Positions 10,373 through 21,447 are shown, numbered from the stretch's first letter. The stretch: 64,000 bases of DNA from Varanus komodoensis (GCF_004798865.1 NW_025335268.1:93297136-93361135); one strand, 5' to 3'. The notes: generated from the letters alone by a model not told the origin. Translations and numbers: made by a program.

Positions 10373-10995
10373 TTATTCAGTTCAAGTGTTTTCTTCTAAA
10401 TAAATTTTTATTTCTGGATGCCTTCTTAACCTCTCCTGGTATATTAATGCCATGCCTTCAGGAATTTCTAATACCGATGGCTAATAGTACTAGTAGTAGA
10501 TGGCATCTTCCTGTACTTGAGAATACCACTAGGAGCCTACCCTGCTAGCTACAATATATTTTCTTTTTATAAGGAGGTTTAAATAAATGCTCATAGTAAA
10601 TTAGGTGGTGTTCTTCAAGTGAACATGTAAAATTTGTGTTCACCTTCCCCACCACTTCATCTCATGACAAGTGCATTAAAGGTATTATAAAGGTTTAAGG
10701 TATTATAAAGTTAGATGCTTGGGGTGAGGGGCATTATTAGCCTGTGCTGTTTAGGCATGTAGTGGGAATCTTTTCAGTGTCAAGAATATCCTGAATAGAA
10801 TAGAATTCCTAACGATGAGTGCGGAAAGGCACTTTTCTGCAGTAACCTTTCCTTAGTCCACTGTTGTGTGTTGGCTGATTTGGAAAAGAAGTGCACTTCA
10901 AATTATGGTGGGGAGTTGTTTACTTCTTTTATTGATCATAAATCAACTCCTGATCTGGTTTGAAGGGAATTGTTTGGGTTTAAATTATATAAAAA
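10373..10995. other. single-copy sequence right of CpG island
   Basis: No exon or repeat was recognised. A short tandem duplication of aaaggtattata lies near 10678-10705. Confidence 0.45.
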
Positions 10996-10996
10996 T

Positions 10997-11300
10997 GCCA
11001 TGGATAAGCAACTACTGTTTCTTACTTTTGTTACGTGCCCGTTGTCTCTGACTTACGACAACCCTGTGAATGAAAGCCCTCCAAAATGTCCTGTCCCTGA
11101 CAGCTCCATCCAGCTGCAGCTTCTATTACGAAATTCAGTCATCACATATTTAGGTTACCCTTTTGTCTTCTGCCTATCACTTTCCCTAACATGAGTCTTG
11201 CTTTCCCATGATGTGTCCAAAGAATGCCAGTCTCAGTTTTGTCATTTTGCTTCTAGGGAAAAAGATGCTTGTAAGTTTCTAACTCAATCCTTCTTATAAG
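10997..11300. repeat. interspersed repeat shared with 61085-61440
   Basis: Shared words include aaatgtcctgtccctgacag versus attctgtccttgacagccct, tcccatgatgtgtccaaag versus tctcatgatgtgcccaaag, and gtcattttgcttct. This looks like an old non-LTR retrotransposon fragment, but I cannot name the family. Confidence 0.5.
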
Positions 11301-11309
11301 GAGTGTTAG

Positions 11310-11890
11310 GCTGGGTTGCACCTTGATCCCTTTAAATGTTATTTTTTAAATGATCTGGCTTCCTATTTTTGCAATGTTGATTCTCATGCTCCCAGATTGT
11401 GTAATGCTAAGATCCCATCACATTTGTATGCTGATGATGTATTGCTGTCACTTTCCAGAATTGTTAAATCATATCTTGTCTGCATTTGGAACCTACTATT
11501 TTAAGAAAACCTGACTATTAATTATACTAAGTCTAAAGTTCTAGTGTTCTCTAAAGCCAGAACATGGGTTAAATGGATGTTAAATGGCAACATCATTAAA
11601 CAAGTTTCTCATATAAAATATCTAGGAATATAAATGCAGAGCACCAGGCTGTAATCTGAACAACATAGATAGCCAATTGAATCAGTGAATTTTGGCCAGT
11701 GGCTGGTTTTAAGATTCTTCTTCACCCAAGGTGGCCAACATATTCTCTCTGCAGTTCAAAAGTATAAAGCATAGAACTTGGTGCAAGTTGTTTATAGCAT
11801 CCTATGGAAAGATTCCAGTATTTCTTAGGAAGCTATTGGGCCTTCTTCCCTGTGTGAAGACTGCAGCCATCTAGCTGAAAGTAAGTGTTC
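11310..11890 (+). repeat. LINE reverse transcriptase fragment (YADD)
   Basis: The plus-strand frame at 11316-11504 contains IPSHLYADDVLLSLSR. YADD with an SxLYADDxxLLS context is the catalytic motif of non-LTR reverse transcriptases. After a frame change, about 11525-11635 reads KSKVLVFS, then WMLNGNIIKQVSHIKYLGI, the downstream conserved block. The copy is a short, frameshifted, dead remnant. The motif style differs from the CR1 copies here and is closer to R4/Dong or L1-like groups, but the assignment is uncertain. Confidence 0.6.
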
Positions 11891-11963
11891 AATCTGTTGA
11901 GTGCAAGGCATGAATCAAAGCCTTCAAATTGTTCACATTTTTAGCAGCTCCTAGTAGTTATAC

Positions 11964-12302
11964 AGGAACTGCAGGTGGCACAGTGGTTTAAACCACTGTG
12001 CTGCTGGGCTGGTTGATCGAAAGGTTGCTGGTTCGAATCTGCACAACGGGATGAGTGCCCATTGCTCCGTCCCAGCTCCTGCCAACCTTGCAGTTCGAAA
12101 GCATGCAAATGCAAGTAGATAAAAAGGTATCACTTCAGTGGTCAGGTAACAGCGTTCCGTGCACCTCGGTGTTTAGTCATGCCGGCCACATGACCACGGA
12201 GACTGTCTGCAAACACTGGCTCCCTATGCTAGGAAACGGAGATGAGCACCCTAGAGTCAGGCATGACTGGACTTTGTCAAGGGGAAACCTTTACCTTTAC
12301 CT
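11964..12302 (+). mobile_element. Sauria-type tRNA SINE with BovB-like tail, intact
   Basis: The tRNA-like head has box A (tggcacagtggtt) and box B (ggttcgaatct). A conserved body follows (ccggccacatgaccacgg, ctagagtcaggcatgactgg), then the tail aaacctttacctttacctt. It is flanked by a perfect 12-bp target duplication, tagtagttatac, at 11952-11963 and 12303-12314. The ACCTTT-repeat tail is the hallmark of SINEs mobilised by BovB LINEs in squamates. It is close in sequence to the copy at 43173-43510, so it is young. Confidence 0.85.
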
Positions 12303-12314
12303 TAGTAGTTATAC

Positions 12315-12807
12315 ATATGTTACTGGTTCGATGAGAGAAATATGGAAAAATGCTACATAGATTAGGTTTCTCTATAGAGGGTTTGAGTAATTATGGGCTG
12401 GAGAAATCCCAATTTCTTGTCGTTCAAAGGTTATAGACTTGGATCTACAACAGTTGAGAACTGCTGATTCCAAGACTTGCTCTTCATTATCCTGCTCCAA
12501 CTGTAGTAATTGTTACAATACTGCAATTACTGCAACCCCATATCAGTAAATATTAACTATTAAAATGTAAAGAAGAAGATTTCCTTTTGTTTACTTTAAT
12601 GTGCTACCATTAACACATTACTGGGGGGGGGGCGGAGATGGGAGCCGCCAGGACATGATGCATGCTAATGGTACTGAGACTGCTGAAAATAGCAGTCTAA
12701 CTGAAATGCGGAGGGGAGCAGGGAAGTGGAGGTTGCCTTGCCTGCTACTCCTGTGCTCCATTGGATGTTTGCTTATGGAGGTGCAAACAATAGGAGTGCA
12801 GCCTTAC
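12315..12807. other. single-copy sequence
   Basis: No gene is visible. A G10 run lies at 12623-12632. Confidence 0.45.
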
Positions 12808-13528
12808 CTCATTTATTTATTTGGGATATTTCTAACCTGTTCAATCACTGTGAGTCTCTGGACAGCTTACAAAACAGGTTTAATAAATACAACAATATAA
12901 AAGATCATAAATACCCCAACAAAGATAAAACTAATAACCCACGACTGTAAAAAAATAATTTTTAAACATTAAAATATTGGGTGAATAGAAAGGTCTTGAC
13001 CTGATGCTGAAAAGCATATAATGACGGCACCAGGTGGACCTCTCTAGGGAGCACATTCCATAGCCGGGGTGCCACCGCAGAGAAAGCCTTCCTCCAGGTA
13101 TTCTGTCTCCTAATCTCCTTCAAGGAGGGTTCCTGGAGCAGGGCCTCTGCTGCAAATCTTAAGGAGTGGAGGGCATATAGAGAAAAAGATGTTCCTTTAG
13201 GTATCCTGGTCCCAAGCTGTTTAGGGCTTTATCTCGTAGATCATAACCAGCACCTTATATTGGGCCCAGACTTTAATGGGAAGCCAATGAAGCTGATGGA
13301 GGACCGGAGTTAAATGAGAACAACAACTGGTCCCCGATAGCAACCTGGCAGCTATATTTTGCACCATTTGAAGTATCTGGACCGTTTTCAAGGGCAGCCC
13401 CACATAGAGCGCATTACAATAGTTCAACCAATAGTCCAATTGTTGGGGGCCTCTCAGAGGAAGTCCTCTTAAGATGCTCTTAGGTCTGGGCAGGTATAAT
13501 TTACAGCAGCCAGCAAACCCCCTGAACA
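12808..13528 (-). repeat. L2-like LINE, 3' end and RT tail
   Basis: The left edge is a simple tail (atttatttattt), followed by the 3' UTR. Next is the reverse of the coding end (ggcaccaggtggacctctct, gccaccgcagagaaagcctt). On the minus strand, 13221-13529 reads NALYVGLPLKTVQILQMVQN and HQLHWLPIK, the same C-terminal reverse transcriptase tail as at 4048 and 44019. It is 5'-truncated near 13528 and older than those copies. Confidence 0.75.
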
Positions 13529-13564
13529 ATTAAGAACTCACAAATTTCAGTGAATAACATTCCA

Positions 13565-13790
13565 TTAACTCCAGTGATCTCTGAAATAGCTTTTAGAGCT
13601 CAAGGGGAAATGGCTCTTACAGGGATAGAGCACAGTGAGCATATATGGGAAGGACATTTTACAGTTTGGTGCCACTGCTGAAAAGGCCTTGTCCTGTGGA
13701 ATCACCACCTGCACTACTGCTATTAGGGGTACATAAAATGAGAGCATGTGTAGATCATCTGAGTCTTGGTATATAGGACAGTTTTTATAG
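13565..13790 (-). repeat. L2-like LINE fragment
   Basis: The minus-strand text includes DKAFSAVAP, matching the RAFSAVAPxLWNSLP block near the C-terminus of this LINE family, followed by decayed sequence. It appears to be a separate old insertion or a remnant of the neighbouring minus-strand copy. Confidence 0.5.
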
Positions 13791-13799
13791 GAGCAGCAA

Positions 13800-14395
13800 G
13801 TAAGGGCAGCAAGATTGTTAATGGGGACTGGCTTATGAGAACATGTTACACCAGTCCTCTTCCAGCTGCACTGGCTGCCAGTTGAAATCCGGGCCTGATT
13901 CAGAGTGCTAGTATTAACATTCAAAGCCTTAAATGACTCAGGGTCAGGTTATCTAAAGAAACACCCTGTCCCCTATGTACCTATCAGGACCCTAAGATCA
14001 TCTTTGAGGTTCACTTCTCTGGGAGCCGCCTCCAAAGAACATAAGGAGGGTAGCTATCAGGAGAAGGGCCTTTTTGCTTGTGGAACCCTGGCTATGGAAT
14101 GAGCTCCTTAGATAGGGTGCCACTCTGAGTTATGGTAAAATAAAAAGGTTTTCACCTGGTGCCTACTTTGAATTCTTTTTGGCACCAGGTGAAACCTTTT
14201 TTTATTTTACCAGTATTTTAACAGTTAACTTTTAAACTTTAGTTTCAATATTGCATTTTATCCTGCATGGCTGCTATGCCTCTGTGCTGATTTGGTTGCG
14301 TTTGCTTGATTTTATCATATGTTAATTTTTCACTCATTTGTGTGTTTTTAACATTTGTTTTGGGCAGTATAAAAATGAAATATAAACATTTAGGT
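13800..14395 (+). repeat. L2-like LINE, 3' end, plus strand
   Basis: Plus-strand translation gives LVLTFKALNDSGSGYLKK, then a YVPIRTLRSS motif and EKGLFACGTLAME, the conserved C-terminal order of CR1/L2-group ORF2. A 3' UTR with tttaacatttgttttgggca runs to about 14395. It lies head-to-head with the minus-strand copies on its left. The coding end is disturbed by the inverted repeat at 14134-14211. Confidence 0.7.
14134..14211. repeat. near-perfect 30-bp inverted repeat
   Basis: The left arm, 14134-14163, starts ggtaaaataaaaagg and ends cacctggtgcc. The right arm, 14181-14211, starts ggcaccaggtg and ends ttattttacc. The arms are reverse complements with about two small differences, separated by a 17-base spacer. 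The right arm is the normal LINE text (the caggtgaaacctttttt block), so the left arm looks like a local inverted copy of it. Confidence 0.85.
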
Positions 14396-14399
14396 GGTA

Positions 14400-15048
14400 T
14401 ATTAAGATATTAATATTTTCAACTGTTTTAACACCTGTGTTCATTAAGCTCTTGCCTAATTTGAAAAGCCCTCTGCCTGCAGTCAGTTTAGCCCTCTGTC
14501 ATGAGTGATTAGTTCTTCCTTTGGCAGCCTGCTGGGCAAGGAGGGAGAGTGAGAGAAGGGAGTAGCAGAAAGAGAGAAAAAGGGGTAGTCTACCTACTTT
14601 TGGTGCTGGTCCTGCCAACTGCTTGCCTACCTGCTATCAGCCCACAGCAGCAAAATGCTGAGATAATGCAGCCCTCAAAAACAACAGCAAGATTCCCCAC
14701 TCCTAGTTTAGGCTAAAAACTGTGTTTTGAATTATGTCCCCAAATTATATGTTTTGAGCAGTCTGCCTGTTATACACCATCCCAGCTGTATTTGGAGCTA
14801 TTTGTAGTTTCTGAGCAATCTCCAAAGATAGTTGCTGTAGACAGTACAGTAATAGCATGATTTAAAGGCACACTGAGGTCCTAGGAACAGTGGTTAGATC
14901 ATTCCTATCCAGGAAATGATACAGCTAGAGGATCAAGCCAAAGGCCATGGGGTCAAGCAGCTGTCTCATAGCACTTTATGAGATCTATCCTTTAGGAAAT
15001 ACCAAAACAGCTGCAAAAGAGGTAATCTTCATTCCTTTCCCACAATGC
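14400..15048. other. single-copy sequence
   Basis: Nothing recognisable was seen on either strand. Confidence 0.45.
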
Positions 15049-15195
15049 TAAGAACATAAGAAAAGCCATGCAGTATCCAGGCCAGCACTCCAGTCACACA
15101 GTGGCAAACACAGGATCCGTCAAGCAGAACAGGTACAAGATCCCACATTCCTAAGCTCCTCAACAAGCTCTGTAATGCCACCTCTGTAAGGGATC
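15049..15195 (-). repeat. CR1 LINE 3' end
   Basis: It starts aagaacataagaaaagccat and includes gccagcactccagtcacac and caggatccgtcaagcag. These match the left part of the CR1 at 6538 almost word for word, so both belong to the same subfamily. The copy is truncated after about 150 bp. Confidence 0.7.
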
Positions 15196-15262
15196 AGATG
15201 CTGATCCTATGCATGTTTACTTTTAAGTATAGCTTGTTTATAATTTACTTATATCTTAAGTA
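15196..15262. repeat. MITE fragment, aatcctatgcatg family
   Basis: The phrase tgatcctatgcatgtttact at the start matches the terminal motif of the family. It is short and decayed. Confidence 0.35.
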
Positions 15263-15284
15263 CACATGGTGATGTGCATTAGAA

Positions 15285-15535
15285 TTTTATTTATTTATTT
15301 ATTCGATTTATATCCTGCCTTTTTCCTACAAAGGGCTCAAGGCAGCTTGCATCATTCTCCTCCTCCATCTTATCCCCACAACAACAACCCTGTGAGGTAG
15401 GTTGGGCTGAGAGTCTGTGACTGGCCCAAAGTCACCCAGTTGGCTCCATGGCTGAGCGGGGACTCGAACCCAGATTGTCTGAGTTCCAGTCCCAAGCTCT
15501 TAAGCACTACACCACACTGGCCCTCATATATAAGT
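15285..15535 (-). repeat. tRNA-derived SINE
   Basis: The right end reads agcactacaccacactggcc, the reverse of the SINE head gccagtgtggtgtagtgctt. Box B is the reverse of ggggactcgaacccagattg. The body has caaccctgtgaggtaggttg, and the 3' tail at the left is an ATTT-rich run. It is well preserved and lies in opposite orientation to the copy at 15783. Confidence 0.8.
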
Positions 15536-15782
15536 CATATATAATCAATAAAAGTAACAGCCAATTTCTAAAAGTAGTGACAAACATAATACAACCAACA
15601 CTTAAAAGCAGACCCCCACAACAACCTGGCAGCAACAGCACTACATATTCCATGTTTCAAAGTAAGCACAATAAAAATGTCTTTCATTTTTTAAAATACC
15701 ACTGTGCTCAAGGGGGCTCATTTCCAATATCACAAGACTGAAGCCAGTAATTTAAAACAAAACAGGAGGAGATGCATTATTG

Positions 15783-16002
15783 AGAGCCAGCGTGGTTTAG
15801 TGGTTAAGAATGTGGGACTGGGACTATGGTGATCTGGGTTCTAATTCCTGCTCAGCCATGGAGCCAACTGAGTGACTTTGGGCCAGTCACAGACTCTCAG
15901 CTCAACCTACCTTACAGGGTTGTTGTAGGGATAACATTGAGAGCAGAAGAAGAATCATGTTAGCCACTTTGAGTTCATTGTAAGAAAAAAGCAGTATACC
16001 CA
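15783..16002 (+). repeat. tRNA-derived SINE
   Basis: The head is gagccagcgtggtttagtgg (box A), with ctgggttctaattcctgctc as box B. The body, tgggccagtcacagactctc, leads to a 3' end at gcagtatacc. It abuts the LINE 3' end that begins at 16003, so one element probably inserted into or truncated the other. Confidence 0.8.
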
Positions 16003-16315
16003 ACCTATGGAATTCACTCCCCAAAGAGGTCCGCCTGGCACCGTCGTTACTGGTTTTTCGGCGCCAGGTAAAGACCTTTTTATTTAAACATCATTTTAAT
16101 TGTTAAAACATATGGTCTGGCCAGGGCAACTTCTTCTTCCTTCTCTTTCTCCTCCTATATTTTTATTTACTTAATTTATACTGATAATTTTAATCTTATA
16201 TTTGTAAATCAATGTATTTTTTGTATTTTTGTATTTAATGGTAATTTATTATGTGCTATTGTATTTCAATGTATTTTATCGTGTTGTATGCCGCCCCTTG
16301 CCGAAACCTCGGGGC
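16003..16315 (+). repeat. L2-like LINE 3' end
   Basis: The plus strand reads WNSLPKEVRLAPSLLVFRR followed by QVKTFLF, the extreme C-terminus of the LINE ORF2. The 3' UTR then ends gtatgccgccccttgccgaa just before a gap. The same tail text occurs in reverse at 59535-59575, where it adjoins a TTA repeat. The frame through the last codons is almost clean, so this copy is fairly young. Confidence 0.8.
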
Positions 16316-16415
16316 NNNNNNNNNNNNNNNNNNNNNNNNNNNNNNNNNNNNNNNNNNNNNNNNNNNNNNNNNNNNNNNNNNNNNNNNNNNNNNNNNNNNN
16401 NNNNNNNNNNNNNNN
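16316..16415. other. assembly gap, 100 N
   Basis: Exactly 100 undetermined bases between the LINE tail and an ATA microsatellite. The true missing length is unknown. Poly-Ile, poly-Leu or poly-Asn frames across it are meaningless. Confidence 0.99.

Positions 16416-16461
<46 letters not shown>
16416..16461 (+). repeat. (ATA)n microsatellite
   Basis: About 15 uninterrupted ATA units, probably the 3' tail of the LINE that starts at 16003. It may be longer inside the gap. Confidence 0.95.
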
Positions 16462-16462
<1 letters not shown>

Positions 16463-17010
16463 CCCTGCATGTTCCCCCTGCAGCCTTTCCTTCCCATCGA
16501 TGTCATGGGGGAAGTTCAATCCCCATTCATCAAATGGGAAGGTATTTAGGAGGCTAAAGATGCAATCTGATGGTCTCCTGACATTTTATGGGGAATCATA
16601 TTTGGAGTCCCAGCTCCAAGGTCCTGCAGCCTTGGTTCTGGGACTGCGAAGGCTGTGAAGGCCAAGTCACACATACCCCCACAGCCAGCATGGAAGGAAC
16701 TGCACCACTGCCTCTTTGAAGGTACCAGTTGGCCTAAGAGAGAAGGCAAAGGGCATCCCAGTGGGAAGAGGCTGGGGCAGAAGACTTGCACCATGTCCAG
16801 AAGGTGCCTGGCCTCCTTCCTTCCTCCTCTGCTCTGCTTCATCTAAACAGTTGAAAGCAACTTCCAGCTTACCAAATTTATGTCATTCAAGATTGTGACA
16901 ACTCTGAGTCTGCAGTTAAATATATGCATGCTTCTGAAGCCTGGGTTCAAAGTTTACACATCAGAAATAAATGTGTACAGAAAAGTGCACACATAATGCA
17001 TATATGCAAT
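16462..17010. other. single-copy, moderately GC-rich sequence
   Basis: Overlapping open frames of 60-98 codons run on both strands, none with recognisable content. Confidence 0.4.
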
Positions 17011-17011
17011 A

Positions 17012-17275
17012 ATCTAATTTATTATTATGTATATCTCCCACCTTTTTCTCCCCTAAGGCAGAATGCATGGTCCTCCTCTTCTCCTTTTAATATTCACAGC
17101 AACCACAGCAGGGAGGTTGTCTGAGAGTCAGTGGGCCAGTGCACATGTTCACAGAATGGAAATAAGCCACAGTGGCAAACCCAAGCAGTGGCTGCCTCAA
17201 AGCAACACAGTGTAGTCGGGCCTAGAAATCAGATTTTTCAAGTCCCAATCCAACACCAACCACTGCATCATACTT
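17012..17275 (-). repeat. tRNA-derived SINE, diverged
   Basis: The tail at the left is ctaatttattattatgtata. The body has gtctgagagtcagtgggcca, and the degraded head reversed at the right has caccaaccactgcatcatac. It is in the same order as the SINE at 15285 but more diverged. Confidence 0.5.
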
Positions 17276-17279
17276 CTAT

Positions 17280-18190
17280 CATACCAAAGAACATACAAGA
17301 AGAGTAAGGTAGGGCAAATTACCTGTGAAAGGTGCACACATTTTTGCATGCATTCTGAGAAATGTGCATGAAAATGCATACCAATTTGGGGACATACTTT
17401 AAAGCAAAGTGGTGCAGAAATGAGATGGGATGAACTGAACTCTGGGGAGAATGAGCAAAAGCAGACTTGACAGCTTCATCTTCCTTGCTTTATGCATGCA
17501 CACCGAGATTGGGCAACACTGGAGCAGTGCACAAAATGTTTTGAACTTGGAATTCCTTGAGCTCATTAATTGCTTAAATTCAACCCAAACTATTCAGTAA
17601 AGACTGAATTTTTAAAAAGCTCTAAACGAACAACCAAAGTTTTATCAAGGGTGAAGAGATGAAGAAAGCAGCTTCTGAGTGTGTACTAATAGAGAGGCTG
17701 GCTTTGAATAAGTGGCGGATGCACTCGCAATAGTCTTGATTTAAATTGTAAGCAGAGGAAGAATTTCTGGGCAAGGGAATTCTTCTCATGATACATCTGG
17801 GCATTGTGAGCTGGAAAAAATCATATTCTGAGCCCTGCATATATACACACAAAGTTTGGCAGCATTAATAATTTAACTGGAAAGATCTCAAAGGGACACA
17901 AATTCTGTAGGGCAACAGATGGCTATACAAGAATGAGCAAATCCAGCTAAAGTTTATTTATTTATTAATTTGAAAAAGATTCTTACCTATCATTACAAAA
18001 TGATTAATTTGTTTCATGTGTTTCAATAGGACTTAGGTTGTAATTCTGCTCCTGTGTAACTGAGTAAACCCAAGCTTACTTCTAAGTAAACAATTATTTA
18101 TTTCTTACATTTCTATACCTCTCAATAACTGAAGCTCTCTCTAAACATGCATTAGATTGTGCTGATAGTCTGACTAATTAGCTAGATCTA
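17280..18190. other. single-copy sequence
   Basis: No gene is visible. Some MITE-like text (gtaaacccaagcttacttct) occurs near 18064-18085. Confidence 0.4.
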
Positions 18191-18194
18191 ATAT

Positions 18195-18610
18195 TACGTA
18201 TGCATTTATTTATTATACTGCATTTATAACCTGGTCTTCGAAAAATCCCAGGTTGGGGAACAACGGTGCTAAAAATGACAACAACAATAACAAAACAGCA
18301 AACAGTAGGTAAATATAAAATAAAACCAATAACACAATCAGCAGTGTAGCTGACTGCAATGGCAACTCGCCACTCATAAATACCCTGGTAAAGGAACAAG
18401 GCTGAGCCTGCTGCCAAAATGTCAATGAAACTGTTGCCAGGCATACAGCCTGGTGAACAGCATTCCACACTTGGGGCGCCACCACAGAGAAGGCCCTGTC
18501 TCACTCAGACCACCCCATGCATTTCTTGCAACAGTGGGTCCACTCCCAGATTTAAGAGCATAGCCAAGCTCGTGCAGGGACCGGAGTTTGTTTGGATACC
18601 AATGTTGCAT
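18195..18610 (-). repeat. L2-like LINE 3' end
   Basis: Reverse-oriented LINE text: a tttatttattatactgcatt tail at the left, then ctcataaataccctgg, cattccacacttggggcgcc, accacagagaaggccctgtc and gggaccggagtttg. These follow the same order as the copy at 12808. The coding frame is lost. Confidence 0.6.
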
Positions 18611-21034
18611 TTGTGTTATATATTTCAAAAGGTGATACAAACAGGGTGTGTGTGTGTGTGTTGGACGAAATAAATCAAAGGTTTCAACATGACTTTGCCA
18701 AGATAAACGACACTGCCGTGCTTTATTGCTGCACAAGACATTTGAGAGTGACCAGTTGCCATCACTGGTAGCAGCATCAGCAGCAATGCTAACTCCTCGC
18801 CATGTATTTTGAGAGCAGATCACTGATAAGTAAGAAAAGGGAAACCTCAGATCCTTAACCCTTGATAGCAGCACACCCTTTACGGGGCTGAAGATCCACA
18901 GTCCCTCTGTGTTCCCACTTCTGCTAGCGTAACAAAAGAGAATAAGGACATGTCCTGCCTTCTGTGCTTGTTACCTACATACTGGTTTCAGGGCTGCTCT
19001 GTTCAGTAGAAGCCCCATGACCAGCATTTCCAAGGGGTTCCTTAAATTACTGAACCTGTGGATTTTTAATTTGATTTATAGCTTGAAAATGAGTACTCTG
19101 AACTAAGCTTTTGTACTAAAATTGTCTAGATTTGGGGAGAATGTTTATTTATTTATCTATTTATTTCTATACCACCTGTACTTTCAGAACCATCCCATGG
19201 GGCTTTTTTCATGCATTCTACTGAATCATCACCTCCACCAGTATTTGATATATTTTGATTATTCTAAGGCCATCAGATTTAAATATTGTTACTCATGATG
19301 GACTTGCAGGAACAAAGTAGGTTAAAAACACCAAAAAAAAAAAAAAAAACCACCACATTTTCTACTTATATTTTTGTGTGTGTTTGACAATATCTTAATG
19401 AAATTGTCCCACTTAAAACTTATGGCAATGGTTGTTTCAGTAATGATTGTTTAAATAGCGGCATTATGGTCTGTAATAGGATTATAAGAGTGTTTCCAGC
19501 ACCGAATGGTACCTCTGTTTTCAGTGTTAATAGCACAGTTTCTATTAAGGCTTTCAAATACAGCCAATTCAGAAGAAAAAGAAATTACTGGAAATAATTG
19601 ACGAGGACTACAGGAGTACATCACATGGACACAAAGTGCAGAAATGCTTGTTCTGGAAGGAAAGAAGGTCATGAAGAGCTACCATGGAGAGGAGGAACCC
19701 TTTTGGATCCAGGCGGCAACACTGGGGCTGCATGTGAGCCGTGGGGAGGCCAGGGCTGGCGTGCATTTCCCCTACATTTTCACACCCAGAGATGCACACA
19801 CACTTCCCAGCCCTGCCTCCTCAGCAGCAGATCCAGGCAGGGCAGCCGGGCTGTGTGTGTGTGTGACTTCCCTCTCCTGTGTTGGGAGAAGCCCCTTTCT
19901 CAGAGCTGAGAGAGGGAACGGGGGGCAAACGGGAAATCCAGCTTCTGCATCACTATGAAGTTGCAGGCAGGGTTGGCATTCACTTCCCTTTTGCACTTGT
20001 CTAGGTATATCTTCATCCAAAGCTCACACTCACTTTGTCCACTATAAAAAGCATGTGTACATTAAAAAATGTCAGTAATCACATATCCTTCAACATTTTA
20101 CAGATGAAACCACGGATACTCCTAGGGTGCCGCCCTCTGCATGTTCAGACAGACAGACAGACAGACAAAGAAACAATATCAACCATCCCATAATTCCCAA
20201 CATTCCCAGTCAGTGAGGGAATGCAGAGAGTTGTAGGACTTTTTAATCTAAATATGCATAGTATCAGGCCCTAAACTGCATGTAAAGTCCCTGCCAACTT
20301 TATGGTAACAAATGCAAGAAAAAGGAAAAGGAAGATAAAGTATGTTTTGATGCTTGATGAATCTGGTTGTATTTCTTACCAAATGCTGGCAGATCATTCT
20401 GTGACATTTGCTATCTGAATAAGCAATTATGGGTGGGATGGAGCAGAAGCAGCGTACCACTAACTTGCGTCTATGAATATGCAGCTTTATGTGTGCTGCA
20501 GTCATGGTTCATTAGCTTCCAGCTCAGAAATTTAACATCTATAGACCTGATACAAGGGATGTAAAGAAATTTGAAGAATGCGAGTGCCCAGGGGTGCGTG
20601 CTAATTTTTTAAAAGCATCTGCAGCATCGCTAAAGACAAAAGCAACAGATGTGTGTCAGTGATTTACACGGAACAGGTATGAGAAAATTGGGATTGTCCC
20701 AGGTAAAGAGGAATAGCAAAGATAACAACAACAAAAACAATTATAATAATTATTTTCTGCTGTACATGTTTATTCTTTGTCTTTTAAAATGTATGTTTAG
20801 CTGTTGCATTACAGTCTGCTCCGTTTATACTGTACTTTGATGTTTTGATTACAGCAGGTATTACAGCCCACGTGGAGGGAGGGAGACTGCTGATCTGCAT
20901 GTTTCGCCTGCACCCAGGTCATGTGGATCTTGTGGCCTTCATGACCTGAGACAAAACCTCTGCAGCAGGCAGCCTCTCCCCAATCCAGGCAGGCGTCTCC
21001 TGAGATGCAGAAGCTTGGGATATTAGGCTTGCAA
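18611..21034. other. single-copy sequence with simple repeats
   Basis: No gene is visible. It holds a TG run at about 18644-18661, an A-run at about 19334-19350, a GACA run at about 20146-20167 and a SINE-like ATTT-rich tail at about 19142-19185. Overlapping open frames of 60-100 codons at 19600-20020 lie in moderately GC-rich sequence and resemble no protein I know. Confidence 0.4.
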
Positions 21035-21040
21035 TTGCAG

Positions 21041-21232
21041 GAGGGGCTTAGCTCAGTGGCAGAGCACATGCCTGGCATAGAGGAGGCCCAGGAGTCAGTC
21101 CCAGGCATCTCCAGGTGGGTCCAGGAAATGTCTTGCCTGAAAGCAGGAGAAGCCTTGCCTGTCAGTGATGACCATCTTGGGCTAGATGGGCCAACGATTG
21201 TACTTGGTGTAAGGCAGCTCCTCATTTTCCTA
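21041..21232 (+). repeat. tRNA-derived SINE, second family
   Basis: The head gaggggcttagctcagtggc followed by agagcacatgcctgg is box A of a tRNA-like promoter. gagtcagtcccaggcatctc is a degraded box B. The 3' part is ttgggctagatgggcc and taaggcagctcctcat. It differs from the gccagtgtggt family and from the Sauria SINE. Confidence 0.65.
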
Positions 21233-21289
21233 AATATGACCTACAGCTTTGGGATTTTATTCTGTTAAATAGCAGAGAAGCACCTAAAT

Positions 21290-21410
21290 CACCATATACT
21301 TGTATTTCTATGTTTTGTGAGTAGTTTTATTCATACTTTTGTACACCACCCTGGAATTCTCTGGGTCAAGAGTGGATAAGAAACATTTAAATAAAAGAAT
21401 TAAAGAACAA
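21290..21410 (+). repeat. LINE 3' UTR tail
   Basis: The text gtacaccaccctggaattct, then agagtggataagaaac and aaataaaag, matches the CR1/L2-group 3' terminus (the ccgccctgag...ggcggtataaa block). No coding part remains. Confidence 0.4.
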
Positions 21411-21447
21411 ACATACAAATAAGCCACTCATAAAATACTAATATTAA

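Noticed and set aside
11964-12060. tRNA-like box A and box B, which could be read as a tRNA gene
   Set aside because: It continues into a SINE body and tail with a target duplication, and the cloverleaf is not complete. The same applies to the heads at 15783, 21041, 25401, 43173 and 50485.
18422-18874. 150-codon minus-strand frame
   Set aside because: Its end lies in an L2-like LINE and it spans a TG run. No protein resemblance was seen.
20809-21225. 138-codon minus-strand frame
   Set aside because: About half of it is antisense to the tRNA-SINE at 21041, and the rest shows no similarity.
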